From Eukaryota sp. TZLM1-RC (taxonomy: Eukaryota; Metamonada: BaSk clade): a stretch of 64,000 nt of DNA. The stretch's first letter is position 1. Each line of letters starts with the position of its first letter. Shown here piece after piece: positions 21,403-32,029 of the stretch. Both the position numbers and the translations under genes were made by a program. The stretch is taken from assembly GCA_040285825.1 (NCBI GenBank), contig JAUPSS010000012.1, forward strand, positions 124,001 through 188,000, in the 5' to 3' direction. Below the pieces are notes generated by a model. That model saw only the letters and a program-made list of their open reading frames with translations, searched no databases and was not told the DNA's origin.

Positions 21403-21496
21403 AAATACCAAAAGAAATACCAAAAACAGGATGTTTGGTATTTATGGTATAGCACAAAACAGCATACCATACCATACCAAGTGGTATTTGGTATTG
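21403..21496. repeat. GGTAT/ATACC cluster with hairpin
   Basis: The pentamer ATACC or its complement occurs about ten times in 94 bp. AAATACCAAA (21415-21424) and TTTGGTATTT (21434-21443) form a perfect 10-bp stem with a 9-nt loop. It lies just past the 3' end of the NASP-like gene. Confidence 0.75.
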
Positions 21497-21531
21497 TCAA
21501 CTATACTTGCTAAAAACAAAAATTAATTAGT

Positions 21532-22566
21532 TTATTCCTCATCACCAATTCTTTTTGATTTTTCTGGTTGATCACCATGCTTTTTCCTTCTCTTTATACA
21601 TGATGAGATATCAGATCCTTCCTTAGCTTTTTTCCTCTCCTCTGAACTGAATCCAACAACTGTTTTGTTTAAATCCACAGTTTCTCTATCAAACTCAACC
21701 CCTGTAAGTTCTTTTAATTCACCTAATTTTTGCTGAATCAAACCAATAGTTTCATTAACCCTAGACTCATCATCCCTTGAAACTGTTAAAAGCTTCTCAT
21801 AAGCCCCAACAGCATTACCATATGCCTGCAGTGATTTGTCTACATTAGATTCACTAAACAATTCAAATAATAGTCCCTCAGTGTACCATATGGAAGCTTC
21901 CCTCTTCAGACACCATGAAAACAAATCTACATCCTTCTCCTCCTCAGCATGACTTTGAAGGTTCTTTGCATGACTAAGGGCCACTCTGACGTGACACAGA
22001 GCGGGCTGAAATAACTCTCGTTGTAGCTCAAACTCGGCAGATCGCAGATGGGAAAGCAAAAGCAGACGACAATGGGGGACACACGTGGAGCCAGGACAGT
22101 TGGTGTAGATAGCATGATCTTTAGCTTGGGGATCAAGCACGGCTTTGTGGAGGATGTGGATGGCGGTTTGGAGGTACTCCCAGGTGGCTTGACCAATCGG
22201 GACTTCCTCCTCCTCTTCTTCTTCCTCTTCTTCTTCCTCGGATTCAGGTTGGTCATCAAAACAGGTAGACTCAATTAGCACCTGTCTTGGTTTGACACCA
22301 GGAACTGGAGGTTCCTCATCAGAGGATTCTGCCTTATCTGTACCAAAAATACCTTCATTGAAGACTTCAGGGTCGGACTCTATGATACGAAGATTTATGT
22401 CCCCTGCAAGAAAGTATAAATGAGCACACTCTACTGCAAGATCCCCATATTTTTTGGTTGCTTGATCGAGAGCGTCGGTGGCTATCGAAAAGGCTTCTTC
22501 ATATTTACCACCATCACGCAGCTCTTCTGCCTTACGTTTGAGAGATTCGAGTTCTGGAGGAAGCAT
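21532..22566 (-). CDS. NASP: NASP-family histone chaperone (SHNi-TPR)
   Basis: NASP/Sim3/Hif1 proteins escort histone H3-H4. The 344-residue protein starts at the ATG at 22564-22566. Residues 1-60 form a first TPR (LKRKAEELRDGGKYEEAFSIATDAL, then LYFLAGDINLRI), which is interrupted by an acidic insert containing a long glutamate run (about 109-121), as in the family. Further TPR helices follow (WEYLQTAIHILHKAV, RSAEFELQRELFQPALCHVRVAL, SLQAYGNAVGAYEKLL). The C-terminus is basic (IKRRKKHGDQPEKSKR), like a nuclear localisation signal. No intron. Confidence 0.85.
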   Translation of the reverse strand: MLPPELESLKRKAEELRDGGKYEEAFSIATDALDQATKKYGDLAVECAHLYFLAGDINLRIIESDPEVFNEGIFGTDKAESSDEEPPVPGVKPRQVLIESTCFDDQPESEEEEEEEEEEEEVPIGQATWEYLQTAIHILHKAVLDPQAKDHAIYTNCPGSTCVPHCRLLLLSHLRSAEFELQRELFQPALCHVRVALSHAKNLQSHAEEEKDVDLFSWCLKREASIWYTEGLLFELFSESNVDKSLQAYGNAVGAYEKLLTVSRDDESRVNETIGLIQQKLGELKELTGVEFDRETVDLNKTVVGFSSEERKKAKEGSDISSCIKRRKKHGDQPEKSKRIGDEE

Positions 22567-22727
22567 GTTGAGAGATGGGAATGGTTGAATGGAGTTGAAA
22601 ACAAATTGGTTGATAATATTCTATCCTTTTCAAAAAAATCCTTTTTTAATCATTGTCTATTCAATTATGCACCACTACTTTGATTTTTTTATTCATTTCT
22701 TATCACATCATTGATTGAACATTAGTA

Positions 22728-25700
22728 GTAGTAAAAGCAAAAACGATTTTATTGCCCTTTCAGTATGGAATTAATACCACTGATGGTGTTTCTTCAGTAA
22801 TATTTGCTACAGATGTATTATTTCGTCAAAATGCGTCCATTGTGTGTATGTCGTTGGATTTTAGCAATGCATTCAATTCAATCAGTCGCTGCAGTATTTA
22901 AGGTGCTTTGTTATAATATTTCCCGGAATTAATGCCTTATTTGCAATCAACATATTGCACAAATTCTGATTTGCACTTTGGTAATTCCATTTTGAGTTCA
23001 TCAAGTGGTGTAAAGCGAGGAGATCCTTTAGGACCTCTTTTGCTTTGTTTGGCCATTCATCCTAATTTAATTACACATTCGAGAGATGTTTTCTTTGCTT
23101 AACTTGATTGCATATATGGATGATGTTGTTTTTTCAGGTGATTTAAAGATTGTGAAAAAAGCAAATGTATGTTTCAAAGAATTATTTAACAAAATTGGCC
23201 TCCAACTTAATTTACTGAAATGTGTTTTACTTTCGAATTCTCCAGTTTCTACAATAGTTGATGGCATTGAAATTCAAGCCAAATTATATTCAAGTGATAC
23301 TATTCCTCATTTGGATTCGTTTTAAGGAAATAATGATGACATTACCACAGAATTGTTTGAAAAGTTGAACTCAATTCTTTAAAAAATTGACCGAATGATG
23401 ATTTTAGATATACAAAAACATATTAAATTCACCATTATAAAACTGTGTTATAATCATAAATTTCGATCCACAAATCCTCTTATCACTAGGCATGTGGCCC
23501 AGAAGTATAATGAATTACGTGCAAAGGTTCTGTCTCAATTACTGGGATGTAAAATGTTCCAAATTCCAAATCATGCTTATCTTAGTCCACATTATGGCGG
23601 TTTAGGTTGGATGAAGGCTTCTATTCTTACTTCGTGTGCTTTTATTGGTGGATGCAGAAATGCAATCTTTGAGTTTTCCGAAAGATTTGCTGATTGGGAA
23701 GATTTATTAATGACAACGCAGAGCTGTTTTTGCATTAAATAAAGAAATTTCAAAAATTGATGTAGAAAAATGGAGTCAATGCTTTTCCCAATCATTCAAT
23801 GGCAATATTCCAGTAAAGAATCGTTTTAAATTTAAAATACAATCTTCGAACATTACAGAAACCATTGACTGGAATGTATGAAAATGATCTTTATAATAAT
23901 ATATGCAGCTCGGCTGTTTTAAATCAAGTTCTTCACTCATTGTTATTGGAAAAGGGTGTTAGTCCTTAGTCCACATTATGGTGGTTTAGGGTGGACGAAG
24001 GCTTCTATTCTTACCTCGTGTGCTTTTGTTGGTGGATGCAGAAATGCAATCTTTGAGTTTTCCGAAAGATTTGCAGATTGGGAAGATTTATTGATGACAA
24101 CGCAAAGTTCCACTGTTTTTGCATTAAATGAAGAAATTTCAAGAATTGATGTAGAAAAATGGGGTCGATGTTTTCCCCAATCATTCAATGGCAATATTCC
24201 AGAAAAAAATGTTTTAAATTTGAAGTACACTCTTCGAACATTACAGAAAAGATTGACTGGAATGTATGAAAAAGATCTTTATAATAATATTTGCAGCTCG
24301 GCTGTTTTAAATCAAGATCTTCACTCATTGTTATTGGAAAAGGGTGTTTGTGAAAACAAGGCGTCAGATTCTTCACTTTTTGTAACCATTGTACCACGAA
24401 GATTTGGATTGTGTGCCACTAATGAAGCATTTGTAACAAAAATGAGATTATATTTGAACATCCCCATTAACCAATTATTATCAAAAGAAAAATGTATTTG
24501 TTCGAATTCACCTCAACTCACTTTGCGCCATGCTCTAAATTGCTCTAAATTGATAACTTATCGTTCTTCATTACATGATGCTGCTAGAGACACTGTTTTC
24601 AATATGGCACAAACTGCAAGGATATCGTGTATCAAAGAGCCCCTGCTGAAAGAAACACTTTCTCTGAATAATTTTGGTTCTGATGATAGAGGTGTTGTAT
24701 ACTGTGATTGGATTGATAATTCTGAAGCTATTGTTGACTTTGTCTCATGTAATGTTGCAAACGATACTTTGGTTCACAGAAGAAAACTTAATCCTGTGGC
24801 TGCTCTGGATTTTAAAGCAAAAGAAAAACATAGAAAATATGATAAAGAATTTGAAGATGCAAATGTCGATAGAAATACACAGCTGGTTTTTATTGCTTTC
24901 CCATTTTCGATAAATGGAAGATTATCAGTTGAAGCAGAAACTTTCTTGGATGACTTCCAAAAAATGGTGAAAGAAAAAACAATGAAAAGACTTGATATTT
25001 TTTTATGGCGTTCACGGATTCAATTTGCCATTATTAATAGATTACCGCGGTTTTTCAATCGAATTAGAGAAGCTTTAGCTAGACAGCAAGCAAATCAAGA
25101 TTTTGTAGAGGAAATCTTGGTTTAATGATAGTCGTCCCATTAGTTATGATTTAATTTAATCAAGTGTGCAAATTCAATAAATAAAACATTTTTTAAAAAG
25201 GGTGTTTGTGAAAACAAGTCATCAAATTCTTCACTTTTTGTAACCATTTTAACACGAAGATTTGGACTGTATGCTACTGATGAAACAGTTGTAACAAAAA
25301 TGAGATTATATTTGAATATCACTATTAATCACCTCGGTTCACTTTGCGACATACTCTGAATTGTTCGAATTTGATAACTTATCGTTCTTCATGACATGAT
25401 GCTGTTAGGAACACTGTTATCAATATGGCACAAACTGAATGAATATCGTGTATCAAAGAGTTTCTGCTGAAGGAAACACTGTCTCTGAATAATTTTGGAT
25501 CTGATGATAGAGGTGATGTATATTGTGAGTTGATTGATAACTCTGAAGCTATTGTTGACTTTGTCTCCTGTAATGTTGCAAATGGCACTTTGGTTCAAAG
25601 AAGAAAATTTAATTCTGTAAGTGCTCTTGAATTCAAGGGTAATGAAGAACACAGAAAATGTGACAAAGATATCGAAGAACCTAATCCTGGCAGAAATACA

Positions 25701-26010
25701 CCACTAGTTTTTATTGCTTTCCCCCTTTCGATAAGCGGAAGATTATCAGTAGAACCAAAACCTTTTTTGAATGACTTCCAAAAAATAGTTCAAGAAAAAA
25801 CAATGCAACGCTTTGATATCTTTTTATGACGCTCTCGGATTCAATTTGCCATTACTAATAGATTACCTCGGTTTTTCAATCGAATTAGAGAAGCTTTAGA
25901 GACAAAAAGCCGATCAAGATTTTGTAGAACAAATCTTGGCTCAATGATTTTCGTCCCATTAGTTATAAGTTTATTTTGTTAAGTGTGCATGTTCAATAAA
26001 CATAACTTTA
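22728..26010 (+). mobile_element. LINE-B copy, host of a nested LINE-B insertion
   Basis: This copy begins in the reverse transcriptase (region of FQYGINT), runs to 23960, is interrupted by another LINE-B at 23961-25195, and resumes at 25207 to end near 26010 with a TTCAATAAACATAA tail. The YMDD segment is at about 23110. It has several stops and frameshifts and is more diverged from the other copies than its insert. Confidence 0.85.
23961..25195 (+). mobile_element. LINE-B copy nested in LINE-B, with 11-bp TSD
   Basis: It is flanked by AAAAGGGTGTT at 23950-23960 and 25196-25206, the target-site duplication; joining the flanks restores the host sequence. The insert starts at the CCTTAGTCCACATTATGG point of the element and ends with TTCAATAAATAAAACATTTTTT. 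A single open frame (23956-25125, 389 codons) covers HYGGLGWTK, the Cys-His segment, GVVYCDWIDNSEAIVDF and the end EEILV. This is a young, 5'-truncated insertion without a reverse transcriptase core. Confidence 0.92.
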
Positions 26011-26519
26011 ATAGTTTAATTGATTGATTTAAATTAATTAATTGGAATTAAATATGTGATCATGTTACCAATGGCTGCGTCAGGTGATAATGGGAGTTGA
26101 AATATTTTTTATATGAAACCAATTTCCATTCTCTACAGAATTGTTTACATGTTTGAGTTAACACGACTGCAAAAACAGCGTCTGTTACAACTTTCTGACA
26201 CGGAATGCTGTATTACGCAGATTGTCTTGTGTCAGACTGTGAAGGATTCACGTTCATCCAAGACGACGAAAATGTGTCAACTTTTATGGTGGCTATATCC
26301 ATAGATATTACAAACAACAAACTCATTAACAACTTAATACAAGACAACTTGTTAAGTTGTGAATTTCGTGGACAATAAATTTTGATTTGTCTCCAAAGTG
26401 TCCAGAAACGAAAAAGGTCTCTTGGTCGTTATTTCAATTACATTCTCATCACAACAAAGTTCTCTAAATATTAATTGTTAGATTTAATCAAACCTAATAA
26501 CTTATTGAACTTGAGTTAA
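26011..26519. other. Intergenic between inverted LINE-B copies
   Basis: About 0.5 kb with a 63-codon frame (26113-26304) of no recognisable content. Together with the 3' part of the host copy it forms the spacer between the plus copy at 23961-25195 and the minus copy at 26532-27760. Confidence 0.6.
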
Positions 26520-26531
26520 TCAATTATTATT

Positions 26532-27760
26532 ATATTTATTGAATTTGCACACTTGATTAAATTAAATCATAACTAATGGGACGACTATCATTAAACCAAG
26601 ATTTCCTCTACAAAATCTTGATTTGCTTGCTGTCTAGCTAAAGCTTCTCTAATTCGATTGAAAAACCGCGGTAATCTATTAATAATGGCAAATTGAATCC
26701 GTGAACGCCATAAAAAAATATCAAATCTTTTCATTGTTTTTTCTTTCACCATTTTTTGGAAGTCATCCAAAAAAGTTTCTGCTTCAACTGATAATCTTCC
26801 ATTTATCGAAAATGGGAAAGCAATAAAAACCAGCTGTGTATTTCTATCGACATTTGCATCTTCAATTTCTTTATCATATTTTCTATGTTTTTCTTTTGCT
26901 TTAAAAATCCAGAGCAGCCACAGGATTAAGTTTTCTTCTGTGAACCAAAGTATCGTTTGCAACATTACATGAGACAAAAGTCAACAATAGCTTCAGAATT
27001 ATCAATCCAATCACAGTATACATCACCTCTATCATCAGAACCAAAATTATTCAGAGAAAGTGTTTCCTTCAGCAGGGGCTCTTTGATACACGATATCCTT
27101 GCAGTTTGTGCCATATTGAAAACAGTGTCTCTAACAGCATCATGTAATGAAGAACGATAAGTTATCAATTTAGAGCAATTTAGAGCATGGCGCAAAGTGA
27201 GTTGAGGTGAATTCGAACAAATACATTTTTCTTTTGATAATAATTGGTTAATGGGGATGTTCAAATATAATCTCATTTTTGTTACAAATGCTTCACTAGT
27301 GGCACACAATCCAAATCTTCGTGGTACAATGGTTACAAAAAGTGAAGAATCTGACGCCTTGTTTTCACAAACACCCTTTTCCAATAACAATGAGTGAAGA
27401 TCTTGATTTAAAACAGCCGAGCTGCAAATATTATTATAAAGATCTTTTTCATACATTCCAGTCAATCTTTTCTGTAATGTTCGAAGAGTGTACTTCAAAT
27501 TTAAAACATTTTTTTCTGGAATATTGCCATTGAATGATTGGGGAAAACATCGACCCCATTTTTCTACATCAATTCTTGAAATTTCTTCATTTAATGCAAA
27601 AACAGTGGAACTTTGCGTTGTCATCAATAAATCTTCCCAATCTGCAAATCTTTCGGAAAACTCAAAGATTGCATTTCTGCATCCACCAACAAAAGCACAC
27701 GAGGTAAGAATAGAAGCCTTCGTCCACCCCAAACCACCATAATGTGGACTAAATGTGGTT
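26532..27760 (-). mobile_element. LINE-B copy in opposite orientation, 12-bp TSD
   Basis: It is flanked by TCAATTATTATT at 26520-26531 and 27761-27772. It begins within 2 nt of the same internal point as the copy at 23961-25195 and is nearly identical to it (few residue changes, such as EF to EI in KYDKEFED). Reading frames at 26591-26977 and 26965-27894 are joined by a small indel. About 9 extra bases (AACCACATT) lie between the TSD and the element's 5' end. Confidence 0.9.
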
Positions 27761-27866
27761 TCAATTATTATTGAAACAAATTCAACAAATTCTGTAGACC
27801 CCACTGTAGACCCCCTCATTGAACCAGAGAAAGCATGATGATTAACAATATTCATCTCACAACTCA

Positions 27867-29504
27867 ATGTACGCTCCAACAGATGTCGCTGCAAGACTTA
27901 CTGGTTTCAGTGCTTCCAAGCCCAATGAATCTGAACGTGTAACAGATTCTTTTGGCCATGTTCTACCATCCACAACTCACCATCTTAATGTGGCAAACAT
28001 GCCACTCGCAGCTGATGTTCACCTCTTTGAGAAACAACAAGCTTTCAATCGTATGTGACAACTCACAACTGGCTCACCACATGTGCAAAAACAACTGAAC
28101 GAATGGTTCATCCTTGTGGAAGTGGCGCTTTTGGATACTTTGAGGTTGAACGTGATGTCACAAGCCTTTGTAAAGCTGACTTTTTATCTTCCATTGGCAA
28201 AAGAACTCCAGTTTGTTTAATATCATAATCTTATTACAGATCTTCACTCGATTCAGCACCACTACCTATGGTCGTGAATTTCCTGACTCTGCACGTAATG
28301 TAAGAGGATTTGCAATCAAGTTCTATACTGAAGAGGGCAATTATGACATCTTGGGTCTCAATTGTATGTGCTTCTTCCATCACTCACCACATGGCCAGTG
28401 TTTTTTGTTCGCAACCCAATGAAAGGACCTGATCTCATCAGAAGTCAACAAAGAAACCCTCAATCCGGATTACTTGACTATGAAGCTTTGTTTAGCTATC
28501 TTGCCGAAAACCCTGAAGCATTACATGCAGGCACAATGCACTTCTCGGATAGAGGTACACCTAAAGGATGGCGGTTCATGGATGGCTTTGGTTGCCATAC
28601 ATTCAAATGGGTGAACTCAAAGGGTGATCAGATCTACATCAAGTACCACTTCCTCTGTGAAGCAGGCAAGCAAGAGTTCACTGATGAAGAGGCTCAGCAA
28701 ATGTGTGGTCAAGATCCAGACTATTCTAAACGGGATTTATTCAATCATATCCAACAAGGTAGGTAAAAACTAAAAAAAAACGATCTAACTTCAGGTGGTG
28801 AGTGTACATGGAAGATTGCTGTCCAAATGATGACCCCTGATCAAGCAAACAGGGCTGACTTTGACCCATTTGATGTTACCAAAGTCTGGCCCCATGCTGA
28901 TTTCCCTCTTCAGCAGTTTGGAAAACTTGTGCTCAACCGTAATCCTGAAAACTTCCATCGTGACGTTGAACAAGCTGCCTTCAATCCTGGGAATCTTGTA
29001 CCGGGAATCGAACCCTCTCCTGACGCCTTGCTTCAATGGAGGATGATGTTCTACCGTGACGCTCAGTACCACAGACTAGGTGTTAACCACCACCAACTAC
29101 CAGTTAACTGTCCTTTCATGGCTCGTTATCAGAATCCACAAACCAGAGATGGACAACAACGATTGGACAGCAATGGAGTTGGTCACCCTTCTGTTATTTG
29201 TTCTTCCAAGAATGAAGGCAAAGTTGATTCATCCGTAGATTTTCACCCATTCATGATTAGAGAGGCTACTGTTGACAGAGAGTCTGCATATCGTCATGAA
29301 GGGTCAGATTCTGACTATGACCAGGTGAGAGAACTTGTGGAAAGAGTTCTCAACCAGCAGAAGAGGGAAAATCTCTACAAAAACACAGCAAAGTATTTGA
29401 GATTGTGCTCATTGGATACTCAAAGCAAGTATTTATCTCAGTTAAGCAAAATCTCTACTGGATATGCTGATGGCGTCAAAAGATGGTTAGAGAAGGCCAA
29501 GTGA
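27867..29504 (+). CDS. CAT: Catalase, five exons
   Basis: Catalase decomposes hydrogen peroxide at a haem. Exons 27867-28050, 28083-28210, 28240-28363, 28393-28758 and 28795-29504 total 1512 nt, or 503 residues, the usual length of small-subunit catalases. The distal His71 is in [10 protein letters not shown], the distal Asn145 in [12 protein letters not shown], and the haem-ligand Tyr354 in [25 protein letters not shown] also follows the family. Introns 1 and 3 can only be removed in a way that keeps His71 and PVFF if they end in AT. The C-terminus (LEKAK) is not a standard SKL peroxisomal signal, so location is open. Confidence 0.95.
28051..28082 (+). other. Catalase intron 1, GT...AT
   Basis: A 32-nt intron GTATGTGACA...CTCACCACAT. 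No AG occurs between the donor and the catalytic-His exon. Excision joins FNR to [10 protein letters not shown]. The junction can slide by up to 2 nt, but no position gives AG. Confidence 0.8.
28211..28239 (+). other. Catalase intron 2
   Basis: A 29-nt GT...AG intron, GTTTGT start and CTTATTACAG end. Excision gives KRTPIFTRFST. Confidence 0.92.
28364..28392 (+). other. Catalase intron 3, GT...AT
   Basis: A 29-nt intron GTATGTGCTT...CTCACCACAT. Excision gives [13 protein letters not shown] canonical AG six bases further on is in frame but would delete the conserved Pro-Val before FFVR. Confidence 0.75.
28759..28794 (+). other. Catalase intron 4
   Basis: A 36-nt GT...AG intron, GTAGGT start and CTAACTTCAG end. 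Excision gives HIQQGGECTWK. Confidence 0.92.
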
Positions 29505-30155
29505 GTTTGTATAGGCTGAACTGTTGTAAAATCTTTTGTAATGATCAGATTGTGTTTCTAAACTTTACACTAAAAGAGAACAAAAAAGTTTCAAATTTCA
29601 GGAATCAACAGGTGACAGCATCATTTTTCTTCTAAGTTTGGTAATCCCATGTGGTCTAAACCATTGAATCAACCATTATCAAAGAAGGAGTGAGCTTTGG
29701 TTCAACAACATTTTAATGATTTAGTTCATGCAAGAAGACAACGTTTGCAACTCACCATTTTGAACTCTTGCGATCATTGATTAGAAGTCAAAGTCAACTT
29801 CTTAGGGTTTGAGTAAATTGTTTTTCACAATTTCTGTAATTTGTTTGGCTATTTCTCGATTTCACCACATTGAAATTATTCCATGCCAGTGCTTCTTCTA
29901 AAAAAGGGTCAATTGAAACAGGACTATCTTGAGAAGGACATCCCGTAGGTGGACGTGTTGAGAAATCGAATCAAACAAATCAAAGGGAAGTTGAAAACTA
30001 TAGAGATGTAGGTGGATTCTGTATCAAATGGGTTACAGACAGTTCAACATACCATATATATTTCGTCTTAATGGCTGCAAGTTCATTAAATAGGATACCT
30101 GAATTAAAGTCTGTCGATTCATGAGGTCAATCCTATTTAAATCATTTTTCCCAAA
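29505..30155. other. Intergenic, no gene recognised
   Basis: About 0.65 kb between catalase and YOD1; no frame of interest, no RNA gene seen. Confidence 0.6.
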
Positions 30156-31010
30156 ATGACTACCATTCGTATCATTTATCAACAAAAACAACATACAATT
30201 ACCCTCTCTCCAAATGCATCAGTACATGATCTGCAGACAAAGGTAGAACAAGTAACAGCAGTCCCTCCACCCGACCAACACTTCCTCACAGGATTTCCAC
30301 CTTCACCCCTGGATTTATCAGCAATACATTCTATATCCTCTCTCAACCGATCAACTCTTCACCTGAGACACTCTTCCGGATCATCCCCTCCACCCTCATC
30401 TTCCCAGCCCCTCATGGCCCATCGCGTACTGATAGAAGCTGATAACAGCTGCCTCTTCAATGCTGTGTCTTTTCTCCATGAGGGCTTAACAACTGGGAAG
30501 TCCGATCAGTACAGATCTTTAGTTTTGGACTACATACTTGAGAATTCCGACGACTTTTCCGAAGCTGTTCTTGAGCGACCTGTTCAGGATTACATACAAG
30601 CTCTACTAGACCCTGCATCATGGGGTGGTTACATAGAATTGGTTGCTCTGTCCAACGTTTTGGGCATTGAGATCGTATCTGTGGACGTTGAACATTTGAA
30701 TTTTCTTCGCTATTCGCCAAAAACAAAAGCCTCAAGGAAAGGCTTTGTTATATTCAGTGGTATTCATTACGATGCAGTCGAAATTGAGAGAGGTGGAAGC
30801 AGAGAGCGTTTAGTGGAAGTGGAGGATGAAGAAGTGGAGGTAGCGGTGATGGAGCTGGCCAAAGAGCTGAATATGCGACACGATTTTATTAATGTCAATA
30901 AGTTTTCTTTGAAGTGTAGTGTTTGTTTCAAGGGTTTAGTAGGGCAGAGGGATGCAGTAGATCATGCTAGGGAAACTGGACATTCTGATTTTCAAGAGTT
31001 TAAAAAATAA
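30156..31010 (+). CDS. YOD1: OTU-family deubiquitinase YOD1/OTU1
   Basis: YOD1/Otu1 removes ubiquitin chains and works with p97/Cdc48 in ER-associated degradation. The 284-residue protein has the family order: N-terminal UBX-like ubiquitin fold (MTTIRIIYQQKQHTITL to about 72), OTU domain with catalytic D96 and C99 in EADNSCLFNAV and H204 in GIHYDAVE, then a C2H2 finger at the C-terminus (C254, C257, H270, H276; CSVCFKGL...DHARETGH) ending DFQEFKK. All catalytic residues are present. The ATG at 30156 is the first in frame. No intron. Confidence 0.96.
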   Translation: MTTIRIIYQQKQHTITLSPNASVHDLQTKVEQVTAVPPPDQHFLTGFPPSPLDLSAIHSISSLNRSTLHLRHSSGSSPPPSSSQPLMAHRVLIEADNSCLFNAVSFLHEGLTTGKSDQYRSLVLDYILENSDDFSEAVLERPVQDYIQALLDPASWGGYIELVALSNVLGIEIVSVDVEHLNFLRYSPKTKASRKGFVIFSGIHYDAVEIERGGSRERLVEVEDEEVEVAVMELAKELNMRHDFINVNKFSLKCSVCFKGLVGQRDAVDHARETGHSDFQEFKK

Positions 31011-31055
31011 TAAAGAATAATGATTTTTGTGGTAATGGAAGCTCTACATTGCCCC

Positions 31056-31087
31056 CTAGGGTTAGAGTTAGTTAGGGTTAGCTAGGG
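31056..31087 (+). repeat. Short telomere-like TTAGGG patch
   Basis: CTAGGGTTAGAGTTAGTTAGGGTTAGCTAGGG follows the YOD1 stop by about 45 bp. It is a degenerate second interstitial telomeric patch. Confidence 0.65.
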
Positions 31088-31407
31088 TGTACTCAAGTGT
31101 GAAAATCATTCCATTATTTTTTTGATTATGATCAAACAAAAAATGTAACTTTTTAGGGAAATTGTTCTACGAACACTCACATTTACACCACTACAATCAA
31201 TTATTCATAATTAATTAATTATTGAGATGAGTTTGAGTTCGAGTTGAGAAAATCCAAACAAGCTTATTATCAAATACTTTGTATTTATTATCCACAAACA
31301 CCAAACATTATTAAAGTTTCAGTGAAATTAATAAACTTCACACTAATTGAAGACCAATCAATGTGGTCCAGCGACTTAATTCCAAAACAAAAAATTAAAT
31401 GAACACA

Positions 31408-31981
31408 CTATTGAAAACTGTAATAAGCCTTGTTGTGCACTATAAGCTCATCTTCCACAAAGTAAAAAGTATCACTAACAGTTTCGAAAGGGTGCTCAAT
31501 CATCTTTTGCTTTTCTTTTTTGGACAACTGAGGCATAACGTAGATCGATTCCCATGAATTAGTTGAATTGGGGATGACAAAGCCAAATTCAAAATCAAAA
31601 GACTTAATTAGCTTATCTTTATAGTAGAACCGTTCGATTAATCTGTGGTGAGGGCCGCTTTGATTGTTGATACCTTAGTTTAGGGATGGGACGATCTCCT
31701 ACAGAAAAGGTAAGGCTTGTACCTACTGTGGAAAGGTCCAAAAAGGCCGTTGGAAATTGATAACGCACAGTTCTTTGTTCTGGATCTGAAGGGTCCATAG
31801 ACATTGTTCCTACCATTTGAGTGGAATCCTGGTCCTGAGATATATGAAAAAGGACTGTTTTGGACTCGGGATCTCTGACACGAAATGAAGTAAATTGTAT
31901 GTTATAAGTGTTAGCTGTAGGAGGACAAAGAAAACCTTGTTGAGGACGTTTGCTATTCAGTATGTCATTTGGAGAGACCAT
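31408..31981 (-). CDS. UNC119: UNC119 / PDE6-delta-like lipid-binding protein (one intron)
   Basis: UNC119 proteins bind myristoylated cargo and deliver it to membranes or cilia. Exons 31981-31674 and 31642-31408 give 180 residues. MVSPNDILNSKRPQ...FLCPPTANTYNIQFTSFRVRD, TVRYQFPTAFLDLSTVGTSLTFSVGDRPIPKLR, then LIERFYYKDKLIKSFDFEFGF, WESIYVMPQLSKKE, ETVSDTFYFVEDELIVHNKAYYSF follow the family in order. The second exon is missed by simple ORF finding. The first in-frame ATG is at 31979-31981; in-frame sequence further upstream belongs to a Ty3/gypsy relic. Confidence 0.93.
31643..31673 (-). other. UNC119 intron
   Basis: A 31-nt GT...AG intron, GTATCAACAA start and CTCACCACAG end. Removal joins PKLR to LIERFYYKDK. 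Confidence 0.93.
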
Positions 31982-32029
31982 TCTGATAGATAATGGCTGC
32001 AGCAAATAATATAATGTACTTTGAGATTT

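Noticed and set aside
23961-27760. Inverted LINE-B pair as a segmental inverted duplication
   Set aside because: Each copy has its own, different target-site duplication, so they are two insertions.
28364-28398. Canonical GT...AG version of catalase intron 3 (35 nt, ending GGCCAG)
   Set aside because: It keeps the frame but deletes the conserved Pro-Val before FFVR, and it departs from the 3' module seen in all other introns. It remains possible and only cDNA can exclude it.
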